From: Bradyrhizobium sp. CCBAU 51765
GTDB lineage: Bacteria > Pseudomonadota > Alphaproteobacteria > Rhizobiales > Xanthobacteraceae
Direction: 5' to 3'
Length of the DNA stretch: 64,000 nucleotides
NCBI RefSeq assembly: GCF_015291725.1
Contig: NZ_CP030038.1
Coordinates: 5,817,001 to 5,881,000 of the forward strand
Part shown: positions 1 to 7,863 of the stretch, piece by piece
Numbering within the stretch: position 1 is the stretch's first letter
Layout of the letters: each line of letters opens with the position of its first letter
Program-made: the position numbers and the translations under genes
The notes under the pieces: model-generated
Seen by the model: only the letters and a program-made list of their open reading frames with translations
Databases searched by the model: none
Told to the model about the DNA's origin: nothing

Positions 1-595
1 CGTTGGCCTTGCGCAGATAGTTGGGATCGCCGAGCTGGCCGATGAAGTCGGCCGCGCGCAGGATCGAGGCCTCCTCGTCATATTCCTGGCCTTCACGGGC
101 GGGAAAGCGCGTCCCTTCGATGGCACGCGCGATGCGCTCCGGGTCGAGACCGCGGATCGGCGGCAGCCGCCGCAGCACGAACAGTTTCGAGCGATCGACG
201 TGATACATCATCAAACTGGCATCCGATGCACCGCGCGGTAGCGACACCTTGGTCCCGGCCTCGTCGATGATGAAACCGTCTTCGTCATCCTCCGGGAACA
301 GGCCGCGGACATAGCCGATGTCGTGCGCCAGGCAGGCGATCAGGATGTGGAGGTAGTCCTCCGCCGCAAGATGCGCGTGGAGATTGCGTCCCGAGAGGAT
401 CGCCTGAGCGGCCAGAGTCACGAGCATGGTATGCTCGATGTTGTGGTAGAGCGCGTCGCTGTTGCCGATACACTCCATCGCGGTGCGCGTCGATCCCTCC
501 AGTACCCTCGCGGAAGGTTCGTCGTACCGGCGACGCATGAACCGACCCAGCATCTTCTCCAGGGTCTCGGCCGCCAGTCTCGGCAACGTCATCAT
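1..595 (-). CDS. HD-domain metal-dependent phosphohydrolase (3' end outside window)
   Basis: About 198 residues are present and the C-terminus lies beyond the left edge. The sequence shows an HD-superfamily pattern: HNIEHT at about residues 51-56 and an HD doublet at about 91-92 in CLAHDIGY, the usual divalent-metal ligands, followed by an acidic segment (PEDDEDGF) and AADFIGQLGD. The family hydrolyses phosphate esters; the substrate cannot be read from sequence. The start chosen is the first of two adjacent ATG codons (595 and 592), with no strong ribosome-binding site. It runs in the same direction as the LysR gene at 821-1723, with a 225-bp gap that holds no recognisable gene. A link with the nearby phosphodiester uptake locus is possible but is inference. 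Confidence 0.75.
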   Translation of the reverse strand, partial: MMTLPRLAAETLEKMLGRFMRRRYDEPSARVLEGSTRTAMECIGNSDALYHNIEHTMLVTLAAQAILSGRNLHAHLAAEDYLHILIACLAHDIGYVRGLFPEDDEDGFIIDEAGTKVSLPRGASDASLMMYHVDRSKLFVLRRLPPIRGLDPERIARAIEGTRFPAREGQEYDEEASILRAADFIGQLGDPNYLRKAN

Positions 596-820
596 GGATG
601 CAGCCCCGTCCGCCGCTGGTATCCCATGCTCTCTCCCGACGTCATTCTTCTCCTCGACGCAGCGGGGAGCATAGCCCATCTTCGGCCGGGTCACCAAACT
701 CCGAAGCAAAAATACGTAAATATCTTGCCGTCCCGCCGCGCAACATCACGGTTGACGCCACAGTATGCCACAACCAAAGGTGCCGGAGGGCCGGGGTCGA
801 CTCCAGGCCCGACTACCGCA

Positions 821-1723
821 TCAGGGCGCGGCCAGCATGGCGGCACCTTCGGCCGAGCGCGAAAGACTTCTGGCCAGATAGAACAGCTCGACCAGCTTGC
901 CGCGTTTGCCGGCCAGCGAGAAGATGTATTCGGGTGACTCCGCCTCGATCTCCGCGATCGCCACCTTCGCGATCCGGTCGATGCGGCTCGAGCCGTGCTC
1001 CCAGACAAAGCCGACACCAAGCCGATTGGCAACCGCCTCCAGCATCCCCTCGCGTGTATTGACGATGATCGCGGGAGTTGCGCGCAGGTTGACGGCGCGA
1101 AGGGCCCTGTCCACGGCGCGCTGGGTCGCGGAATCCCGGGTCCGAAAGACCAGCGGATATTGCACGAGGCCGGCGATGGACACGCGCGATTCACGACTGA
1201 GCTCGTGAACGGGATGACAGATCGCCACGACGCGCTGCTGCACGCAAGGCTCGCGCCGGAAGCGGTTGTCCTGCGGCACCTCCGGCAAGACGGCAACGTC
1301 GACGCGCTGGTCGACCACGGCTGCCATGATCGCCGACCAGCTGCCGATCTCGATGTTGATCTGGATCTTCGGATACAGATTACGGAACGCTGCGATCAGC
1401 GCCATGCCCGGCATGGCGTTGCCGAGCCCGATGCGGAGCTCACCTCCCGTGAGCTCATCGCGCTGCTGCAGGATGGCCAGTGCGTCCGCCTCGATCGCCT
1501 GCATGCGGCTCGTCGCTGCGTAGAGCCTCCGGCACAGCGGCGTCGCGATCAGAGTCTGGCCGTGCCGATCGAACAGCGCAACCGCGAACTCGGCCTCCAG
1601 ATCACGCACGAGCTGCGCAACTGACGGCTGGGACACCCCCAGCCGTCTCGCTCCGGCCGCAAAGCTGCCGGTCTCGAACACCGCATTGACCGCCCGGACG
1701 CGCGACGACGTCAACGCCACCAC
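821..1723 (-). CDS. LysR-family transcriptional regulator
   Basis: The 300-residue product has a LysR-type winged helix-turn-helix at about residues 4-62 (FETGSFAAGARRLGVSQPSV is the helix-turn-helix core) and a periplasmic-binding-like effector domain from about residue 90. It starts with GTG; a second GTG follows directly. The gene is divergent from the ABC importer starting at 1877, with a 153-bp shared upstream region, which is the classic LysR arrangement. It therefore probably controls that importer operon in response to its ligand; this is inferred from position only. Confidence 0.85.
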   Translation of the reverse strand: MVALTSSRVRAVNAVFETGSFAAGARRLGVSQPSVAQLVRDLEAEFAVALFDRHGQTLIATPLCRRLYAATSRMQAIEADALAILQQRDELTGGELRIGLGNAMPGMALIAAFRNLYPKIQINIEIGSWSAIMAAVVDQRVDVAVLPEVPQDNRFRREPCVQQRVVAICHPVHELSRESRVSIAGLVQYPLVFRTRDSATQRAVDRALRAVNLRATPAIIVNTREGMLEAVANRLGVGFVWEHGSSRIDRIAKVAIAEIEAESPEYIFSLAGKRGKLVELFYLARSLSRSAEGAAMLAAP

Positions 1724-1876
1724 AACAGCCCCAAAATCGAAACTCCCCGTCTTCCGGACCCGGCAAAAGCAAAACCTGGGACGACCATAGGGACCGCCAT
1801 TGACCGTTATGTGAATGTCAGATGCGCTCCCTACTCCTCATGCGCCGCAACAAGGCCAGCAGGGGACTCAGCGCGC

Positions 1877-3028
1877 ATGGCGCAGATCGAACTTTCCGCA
1901 ATCCGCAAGTCCTTTGACGGCACCGACGTCCTGAAGGGCATTGATTTCCGAATTGAGGACGGCGAGTTCATCTCGCTGGTCGGTCCTTCCGGCTGCGGCA
2001 AGTCGACCCTGCTCCGCATCATCGCCGGCCTCGAGCCGCAGAATTCCGGCCAGGTCCACATCGACGGCCGCCCCGTGGATGCCATTCGCCCGAGCGCGCG
2101 CAACCTCGCGATGGTCTTCCAATCCTACGCGCTCTATCCGCATCTGAGTACCTTCGACAACATTGCGGTGCCGCTCAGGATGCGGCGCCTCTCGGCGATC
2201 GAACGGTTGCCGCTGCTCGGCAAGCTGCTGCCGGCCCGGCGCGCCAAGGAACGGCACATCCGGGCCGACGTCGAAGGGATCGCCGAGCAGCTCGACATCG
2301 CGCCCTTGCTGCGGCGCAAGCCCGGGCAATTGTCCGGCGGACAGCGGCAGCGCGTCGCGGTCGGACGCGCGATGGTGCGCGAGCCGCTGGCTTTCCTGTT
2401 CGATGAGCCGCTCTCCAATCTCGACGCAAAGCTGCGTGTCCATATGCGCGCAGAACTCGCCGAGCTGCATCGCCGCCTCAAGGCGACGTTCGTCTACGTC
2501 ACGCACGACCAGGCCGAGGCGATGACGATGTCGAGCCGGATCGCCGTCATGATGGGCGGTGAATTGATTCAGGCCGGGACGCCGGCGGAGATCTACAACG
2601 ACCCCGACGACATCCGTGTCGCCGAATTCATCGGCAGCCCCAAGATCAACGTCCTCCCCGGCCGGATCCGCAAGGACGCCGGCATCGACGTGCTCGGGAC
2701 TGCCCTGAAGCTGTCGTGCCATGCGGCGACCGGCGAATGCCGCGTCGGCGTTCGCCCGGAGCGGATCGACGTCGGTGCGGGGCCCTTCTCCGGAACCGTC
2801 GTCCATCTGGAGAATCTCGGTGCGGAGGCTTTCGTGCACCTTGCGATCGAAGGCGCCGGATTGCGCCTGATCGCGCGGCTCGCGGACGTCAGGCATTTGC
2901 CTGCGATGGGAAGCTCCGTCGCCTTTGGTTTCGCGTCCGACGCGGTGCGGATCTTCGATCCGGCCGGGAAGCGGATCGAGATCAGACTGGAGCAGCCCGA
3001 GCGCATCCGTGAGCCCGCCCATGTCTGA
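1877..3028 (+). CDS. ABC importer ATPase, UgpC/MalK type
   Basis: The 383-residue protein energises uptake of a carbohydrate- or glycerophosphate-type solute at the inner membrane. Visible motifs are Walker A GPSGCGKST (residues 36-44), Q-loop around VFQSYALYPH, signature LSGGQ (about 152-156), Walker B ending FLFDEP (D176, E177), the H-loop YVTHDQAEAM, and a C-terminal TOBE-like region with GVRPERI. Between the Q-loop and the signature there is an extra, largely basic stretch at about residues 104-126 (includes ERLPLLGKLLPARRAK) that ordinary MalK/UgpC proteins lack. The ATG at 1877 has an AGGGG site upstream; an in-frame ATG at 1811 has no such support. The stop overlaps the next gene by 8 bp, so the four transporter genes are one operon. 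Confidence 0.92.
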   Translation: MAQIELSAIRKSFDGTDVLKGIDFRIEDGEFISLVGPSGCGKSTLLRIIAGLEPQNSGQVHIDGRPVDAIRPSARNLAMVFQSYALYPHLSTFDNIAVPLRMRRLSAIERLPLLGKLLPARRAKERHIRADVEGIAEQLDIAPLLRRKPGQLSGGQRQRVAVGRAMVREPLAFLFDEPLSNLDAKLRVHMRAELAELHRRLKATFVYVTHDQAEAMTMSSRIAVMMGGELIQAGTPAEIYNDPDDIRVAEFIGSPKINVLPGRIRKDAGIDVLGTALKLSCHAATGECRVGVRPERIDVGAGPFSGTVVHLENLGAEAFVHLAIEGAGLRLIARLADVRHLPAMGSSVAFGFASDAVRIFDPAGKRIEIRLEQPERIREPAHV

Positions 3029-3968
3029 CGGCTCCATGACCCTAGGCGCGGCCATCGCTCCCGCAGGCGCGACACGGCGCACGCTGCCGGCCCATGGCAG
3101 CCGGCGGACATACTCCGCCTACGCCCTGGTGACGCCGGCCGCGGCGCTGATGCTGATCATGCTGCTTGGTCCGCTCGCCGGCGTGATCGCCCTCTCCTTC
3201 ACCGACTATCAGCTCGGCGCGCCGCATTTCGCCTGGATCGGCCTCGCCAACTACCAGGACCTGTTCGCCGACAAGGTGTTCTGGACCGCGCTGCGCAACA
3301 CGCTGGCTTACGTCGTGATCGTGGTGCCCGGCACCGTGATCGCAGGCCTTGCGATCGCGCTCCTGATCCAGAGCGGCACCAGCCTGCGCAGCCTCTACCG
3401 GACGATCTACTTCCTGCCCGTCATGGCGACCCTGATCGCGATGGCGGTGGTGTGGGAATTCATGCTGCACCCGCAATTCGGCCTGGTGAACGGGATGTTG
3501 CGCGGCGCGGGCCTGCCGGCCTTTTCCTGGCTGCAGGACCGCAGCACCGCCCTCTATGCACTGTGCGCGATTGGCATCTGGCAGGCGGTCGGCTTCAACA
3601 TGGTGCTATTCCTCGCCGGCCTCGTCTCCATTCCTAAGCAGCTTTACGAAGCGGCCGAAATCGACGGCGCGTCGAGCGGCTGGGCCCGCTTCCGCCTCGT
3701 GACCTGGCCGATGCTGGGGCCGGTCACGACCTTCGTCGTCGTGATCTCCGGCATCCGCTCGTTTCAGGTGTTCGACACCGTGCACGTCCTGACCAAGGGC
3801 GGCCCGTCGAAATCCACCGAGGTCCTGATCCACACCATGTACACGGAAGGTTTCGAATTCTTCCGCTCGGGCTATGCCGCGGCGATCACCGTCGTCTTCC
3901 TGGTCTTCGTTCTCCTGCTCACCCTGATAAAATCGAGGCTCGCCGATCGCGGCGTGCACTACACATGA
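3021..3968 (+). CDS. ABC importer inner-membrane permease 1 (UgpA/MalF type)
   Basis: This 315-residue integral membrane protein has about six hydrophobic segments and the cytoplasmic EAA loop (EAAEIDGASSGWARF near residue 210) that docks onto the ATPase. Its start at 3021 lies inside the end of the ATPase gene (8-bp overlap), and its stop overlaps the start of permease 2 in an ATGA. The first 30 residues are hydrophilic, as in UgpA-like permeases. It forms the translocation channel with the protein encoded at 3965-4801. Confidence 0.92.
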   Translation: MSDGSMTLGAAIAPAGATRRTLPAHGSRRTYSAYALVTPAAALMLIMLLGPLAGVIALSFTDYQLGAPHFAWIGLANYQDLFADKVFWTALRNTLAYVVIVVPGTVIAGLAIALLIQSGTSLRSLYRTIYFLPVMATLIAMAVVWEFMLHPQFGLVNGMLRGAGLPAFSWLQDRSTALYALCAIGIWQAVGFNMVLFLAGLVSIPKQLYEAAEIDGASSGWARFRLVTWPMLGPVTTFVVVISGIRSFQVFDTVHVLTKGGPSKSTEVLIHTMYTEGFEFFRSGYAAAITVVFLVFVLLLTLIKSRLADRGVHYT

Positions 3969-4801
3969 GCTACGCGCATCCCATCCCGTTCCGGGCGATC
4001 CTCCGCCACGTGCTCCTGATCGCGGGCGCCGCGCTCATGCTGGCGCCCTTCATCTGGATGATCTCGACCGCGTCCAAGCCACAGACCGAGATCTTTTCCA
4101 GCGAGCTGCACCTGATCCCGCACCAGTTCGCGCTGGCGGAGAACCTGCGCGAAGCCTTCGCCAAGGCCAATCTGCTGCGCTTCCTGCTCAACGGCGTCAT
4201 CGTCACGATCTCGATCTTCGTGCTGCAGGTGATGGTGGCGCTGCCGGCGGCCTACGCGCTGGCAAAGCTTCGCTTCCACGGCCGCGAGACGCTGTTCGCG
4301 CTCGTGCTGTTCGGGATCCTGATCCCGCCGCAGGCGACCGCGATCCCCGTCTTCCTGATGCTGCACAAGGCCGGCCTGCTCGACAGCTATGCCGCGCTGG
4401 TCCTGCCCTTCACGATCTCTGTGTTCGGCATCTTCCTGATGCGCCAGTTCTTCAAGACCGTGCCGGACGATCTCGTCGATGCCGCGCGCATGGACGGCAT
4501 TTCCGAATTCGGCATCGTCTGGCGGGTAATGCTGCCGGCTGCAATCCCTGCCGTGACCGCCTTCGGCATCTTCTCCGTGGTCGCGCATTGGAACGACTAT
4601 TTCTGGCCGCTGATCGTGCTCAACAGCGAGCAATTGCGTACGCCGCCGCTTGCGGTCGCGCATTTCCGCAACAACGAGGCCGGCACCAGCTACGGCCCGC
4701 TGATGGCCGCGGCGATGGTGATCATCGCGCCGCTCGTCATCGCCTTCCTCTTTGCCCAGCGCCGTTTCATCGAGGGCATCACCCTCACCGGCATCAAGTA
4801 A
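3965..4801 (+). CDS. ABC importer inner-membrane permease 2 (UgpE/MalG type)
   Basis: The 278-residue product is the second channel subunit. It has an N-terminal membrane segment (RHVLLIAGAALMLAPFIWM), further hydrophobic helices and the EAA-loop equivalent (DAARMDGISEFGIVWR). The 4-bp ATGA overlap with permease 1 indicates translational coupling. The C-terminal RRFIEGITLTGIK is typical of the UgpE/MalG/CUT1 permease group. Confidence 0.92.
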   Translation: MSYAHPIPFRAILRHVLLIAGAALMLAPFIWMISTASKPQTEIFSSELHLIPHQFALAENLREAFAKANLLRFLLNGVIVTISIFVLQVMVALPAAYALAKLRFHGRETLFALVLFGILIPPQATAIPVFLMLHKAGLLDSYAALVLPFTISVFGIFLMRQFFKTVPDDLVDAARMDGISEFGIVWRVMLPAAIPAVTAFGIFSVVAHWNDYFWPLIVLNSEQLRTPPLAVAHFRNNEAGTSYGPLMAAAMVIIAPLVIAFLFAQRRFIEGITLTGIK

Positions 4802-4829
4802 CCGCGTCACCTCAAACAGGAGTCTATCA

Positions 4830-6110
4830 ATGCTGAAGTCCATCATCGCCGCGGCGGCTCTGTCGCTTGCGGCCGGCTCTGCCCTCGCGCAGACCCAGAC
4901 CGAGATCGTGATGCAGTATCCCTATCCGGAGCTGTTCACCGAGACGCACAAGCGCATCGCCGAGGAGTTCGCCAAGGTGCACCCGGAGATCAAGGTCACC
5001 ATGCGGGCGCCTTACGAATCCTACGAGGACGCCACCCAGAAGGTGCTGCGCGAAGCCGTCACCAACCAGATGCCCGACGTGTCCTTCCAGGGACTGAACC
5101 GCATCCGCGTCCTGGTCGACAAGAACATCCCGGCCGAGCTCGGCGGCTACATCGCGGCCGAAAAGGACTTCGACAAGCAGGGTTTCCACCAGGCGATGTA
5201 CGACATCGGCACCGCCGGCGGCAAGGTCTACGCCCTTCCGTTCGCGATCTCCCTGCCGATCGTCTACGTCAATCTCGACCTGGTGAAGCAGGCCGGCGGC
5301 GACGTCAACAACCTGCCGAAGAGCTGGGACGAGCTGATCGCGCTCGCCAGGAAGGTCAAGGCGCTCGGCAACGACACCAACGGCGTCACCTATGCCTGGG
5401 ACATCACCGGCAACTGGCTGTGGCAGGCGCCGGTGTTCGCGCGCGGCGGCACCATGCTCAATGCCGACGAGACCAAGGTCGCGTTCGACGGGGCGGAAGG
5501 CAAGTTCGCCATCAACACGATTGCGCGGCTCGTCAACGAGGGCGTCATGCCCAATCTCGACCAGCCGTCGATGCGCGCGACGTTCGCGGCCGGCAAGACC
5601 GGCTTTCACATCACCTCGACCTCGGACCTCAACAAGGTCACGCAGATGACCGGCGGCAAGTTCGCACTGAAGACAATTCCGTTCCCGGACGTCGTTGCTC
5701 CGAACGGCCGGCTGCCGGCCGGCGGCAATGTCGTGCTGATCCTCGCCAAGGACAAGGCCAAGCGCGACGCCGCCTGGGAAGCGGTGAAGTTTTGGACCGG
5801 CCCCAAGGGCGCCGCGATCATGGCGGAGACCACCGGTTACATGCCGCCGAACAAGGTCGCCAACGACGTCTATCTGAAGGACTTCTATGTCAAGAACCCC
5901 AACAACTACACCGCGGTCAGCCAGCTCGCGCTGCTCACCAAATGGTACGCCTTCCCCGGCGACAACGGCCTGAAGATCACCGACGTGATCAAGGATCATC
6001 TCAACTCGATCATCTCGGGCGCCCGCGCCAAGGAGCCGGAGGCCGTCCTCGCCGACATGACCGCTGACGTGCAGAAGCTGCTGCCGAAGACCACCGGCGC
6101 GGCGCGCTGA
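4830..6110 (+). CDS. periplasmic solute-binding protein, UgpB-like
   Basis: The 426-residue precursor starts at an ATG preceded by an ACAGGAG site. It has a clear Sec signal peptide (MLKSIIAAAALSLAAGSALA, cleavage after about residue 20-21) and then a family-1 extracellular binding protein fold (PDVSFQGLNRIRVLVDKN, GGKVYALPFAISLPIVYVN). It captures ligand in the periplasm for the preceding three genes. The ligand is not readable from sequence; the phosphoesterase gene directly downstream favours a glycerophosphodiester or a similar phosphate ester over a plain sugar. Confidence 0.9.
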   Translation: MLKSIIAAAALSLAAGSALAQTQTEIVMQYPYPELFTETHKRIAEEFAKVHPEIKVTMRAPYESYEDATQKVLREAVTNQMPDVSFQGLNRIRVLVDKNIPAELGGYIAAEKDFDKQGFHQAMYDIGTAGGKVYALPFAISLPIVYVNLDLVKQAGGDVNNLPKSWDELIALARKVKALGNDTNGVTYAWDITGNWLWQAPVFARGGTMLNADETKVAFDGAEGKFAINTIARLVNEGVMPNLDQPSMRATFAAGKTGFHITSTSDLNKVTQMTGGKFALKTIPFPDVVAPNGRLPAGGNVVLILAKDKAKRDAAWEAVKFWTGPKGAAIMAETTGYMPPNKVANDVYLKDFYVKNPNNYTAVSQLALLTKWYAFPGDNGLKITDVIKDHLNSIISGARAKEPEAVLADMTADVQKLLPKTTGAAR

Positions 6111-6178
6111 GCGTCCTGACATCCACCGGCACGGGACGCCATCGGCGCCCCGTGCCGCACCAATAACTGGAGATGGCG

Positions 6179-7003
6179 ATGAAACTGCTGCACCTGAGCG
6201 ACATTCACCTGACGGCGCCCGGCGCGACCATCGGCGGCCGCGATCCGCGGGTCAATTTCGAACGGGCGCTGGCGCATGCGCTGAAGGACCATCACGACGC
6301 CGAGTTGATGGTGATCACCGGCGACCTCTCGGATTGGGGCGATCTCGCCGATTATCAATGGCTCAAGCAGCGCCTCGACGCATACCCGCTGCCGGTGCGG
6401 CTGTGCATCGGCAATCACGACCGGCGCGCCGCCTTCCTGAGCGTGTTCCCCGACCTCACCGACGACAACGGCTTTGTCCAGGGCATCCACGATACCGCCG
6501 CCGGCCGCTGCCTGTTCCTCGACACCGCCCACCCGGAGACGCATGCCGGCCGTTATTGCGAAGATCGTCTTGCCTGGCTCGAGGCACGGCTTGCCGAGCA
6601 TGACGGACCGTTCCTGCTCTTCATGCACCACAACCCCATGCCGGTGCATCTCGGTCCGCTCGACCAGATCCGCCTGCTCGACGAAGCACCGTTCCGGCGG
6701 CTCGTTGGCCAGCATCGGACAAAGATCCGGCACGTCTTCTTCGGGCATTGTCACTTGCCCCTTGCCGGCTCGGTTGCAGGGGTACCCGCCTCGTCGCTGC
6801 GCGGCACCAACCACGCGAGCTTTCCGCTGTTCTCCGAGACCACGCTGCTGAGCGCGTCCGACCTTCCGCAATCGTATGGAGTCGTCTTTTTCGGGGAGGA
6901 TTATGTGACCGTACACATGGTGGAATACGGCTACGATGGTCCCATCCGCGTCGAGGGCTCACCCGATTATCAGGCCTGGGATCGCGAGACCATGGTTCGC
7001 TGA
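6179..7003 (+). CDS. calcineurin-like metallophosphoesterase (GpdQ / class III PDE type)
   Basis: The 274-residue protein carries the complete dinuclear-metal set of the family: DIH (about 8-10) in LLHLSDIHLT, GDLSDWGD, GNHD, the H of MHHNPMP, and GHCH in HVFFGHCHLPLAG. These enzymes hydrolyse phosphodiesters such as glycerophosphodiesters or cyclic nucleotides. Its place as last gene of the importer operon suggests that imported phosphodiesters are cleaved in the cytoplasm (no signal peptide). Two in-frame ATGs exist: 6173 touches its GGAG site directly, so 6179, six bases further, is preferred. Alternative roles: CpdA-like cAMP phosphodiesterase. Confidence 0.88.
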   Translation: MKLLHLSDIHLTAPGATIGGRDPRVNFERALAHALKDHHDAELMVITGDLSDWGDLADYQWLKQRLDAYPLPVRLCIGNHDRRAAFLSVFPDLTDDNGFVQGIHDTAAGRCLFLDTAHPETHAGRYCEDRLAWLEARLAEHDGPFLLFMHHNPMPVHLGPLDQIRLLDEAPFRRLVGQHRTKIRHVFFGHCHLPLAGSVAGVPASSLRGTNHASFPLFSETTLLSASDLPQSYGVVFFGEDYVTVHMVEYGYDGPIRVEGSPDYQAWDRETMVR

Positions 7004-7096
7004 CCGGCGAGCGCCGACCATTTCCAGCGCGTGTCCTCATAAACCCGCGCTGCACTTCTTGTAGGGCCCGCTCCGTCGAACACGAGGGACTGAACG

Positions 7097-7711
7097 CTAT
7101 AGAAAGCGTCTCAGGAATGTCAGCGCCGTCTCTGCCACCTCCGGCCAGCCGCTATCTATAGCCAGTGAGCGGCCGCGTCTTGGAAGTTGGACGAACTCGG
7201 TGACAGCGTGCTTATTGCGCCTCTGCTGTTCGTAGGCGGCCCGGGTGACTGTTGGCGGTAGGGTGTGGTCGCGCTCGTAGCAGATCATCAGCAACGGTCC
7301 ACGCGCGGCGACCTCAGCCTCGATTGCAGCCCCGGTCGAGACGGGTGGCGGCACCGCGCCAAATGAAGCCGGTTCGATCGCTACTGTCGCAGCCGAAAGC
7401 CCACGCCCGGCCAGGATCTGCGCGATCAGCCCACCAAACGTATGGCCGATAAGCGCCGGGCGGCGGTCCAGTGCGCCGACGATCCGCGCCAAATGCGACG
7501 CGACCTCGCCGATGGTTTCTGGTGCCGCGGCGCCGCCCAGCTCCGCCGGCCATTCAGGCGCCAAGGGAGCAAAGCCGGCTCCCTCGAACACATCAGCCCA
7601 ACCGTACCAGAAACCGGGCTTTGACCACAAACCATGGATGAAGATGACCGGCTGCTTCTGCGATGAGTTGGTTCGCTCGATGATCGCAGCGTCGACGGTC
7701 TCCATGATCAT
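7097..7711 (-). CDS. alpha/beta hydrolase with altered catalytic residues, probably inactive
   Basis: This 204-residue protein keeps the alpha/beta-hydrolase frame: FIHGLW oxyanion loop (about 24-29), nucleophile elbow, acid D148 (ERDHT), and the final strand region. The elbow reads GHTFGG, so the nucleophile position (91) is Thr (ACG) instead of Ser. The loop that should carry the catalytic His reads RRGRSLAID, with Arg181 (CGC) where relatives have GHALTID. The lid region between the IEP segment and the acid is also about 60-70 residues shorter than in the usual ~275-residue relatives, from memory of the family. The reading frame is intact. It is either a pseudoenzyme or an early pseudogene. 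Confidence 0.7.
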   Translation of the reverse strand: MIMETVDAAIIERTNSSQKQPVIFIHGLWSKPGFWYGWADVFEGAGFAPLAPEWPAELGGAAAPETIGEVASHLARIVGALDRRPALIGHTFGGLIAQILAGRGLSAATVAIEPASFGAVPPPVSTGAAIEAEVAARGPLLMICYERDHTLPPTVTRAAYEQQRRNKHAVTEFVQLPRRGRSLAIDSGWPEVAETALTFLRRFL

Positions 7712-7713
7712 GA

Positions 7714-7821
7714 TCAGCGGCCTTCAACCGCGAACAGGATATCCGAAAAGCCAGGCACTGTTGCCGCACGATTCCAGTCCCGCTGCAGTTCGCAGATGAG
7801 CTGCACCCAGCTTGTCGGCAT
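7714..7821 (-). CDS. possible 35-residue leader ORF or gene remnant
   Basis: An ATG at 7821 opens a 35-codon frame ending in TGA two bases before the ATG of the damaged hydrolase. The peptide (MPTSWVQLICELQRDWNRAA at its start) is hydrophilic to amphipathic and not recognised. The tight spacing would allow translational coupling, but it could equally be the tail of a lost gene. No clear ribosome-binding site is visible. Confidence 0.25.
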   Translation of the reverse strand: MPTSWVQLICELQRDWNRAATVPGFSDILFAVEGR

Positions 7822-7863
7822 CGGAATTTCCTTGGTGGGTCGATTTGAAGTTCTCTGGGCGGG

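Noticed and set aside
1868..3082. 404-codon minus-strand open frame
   Set aside because: It mirrors the ABC ATPase gene; Asp/Arg/Gly-rich shadow without family features.
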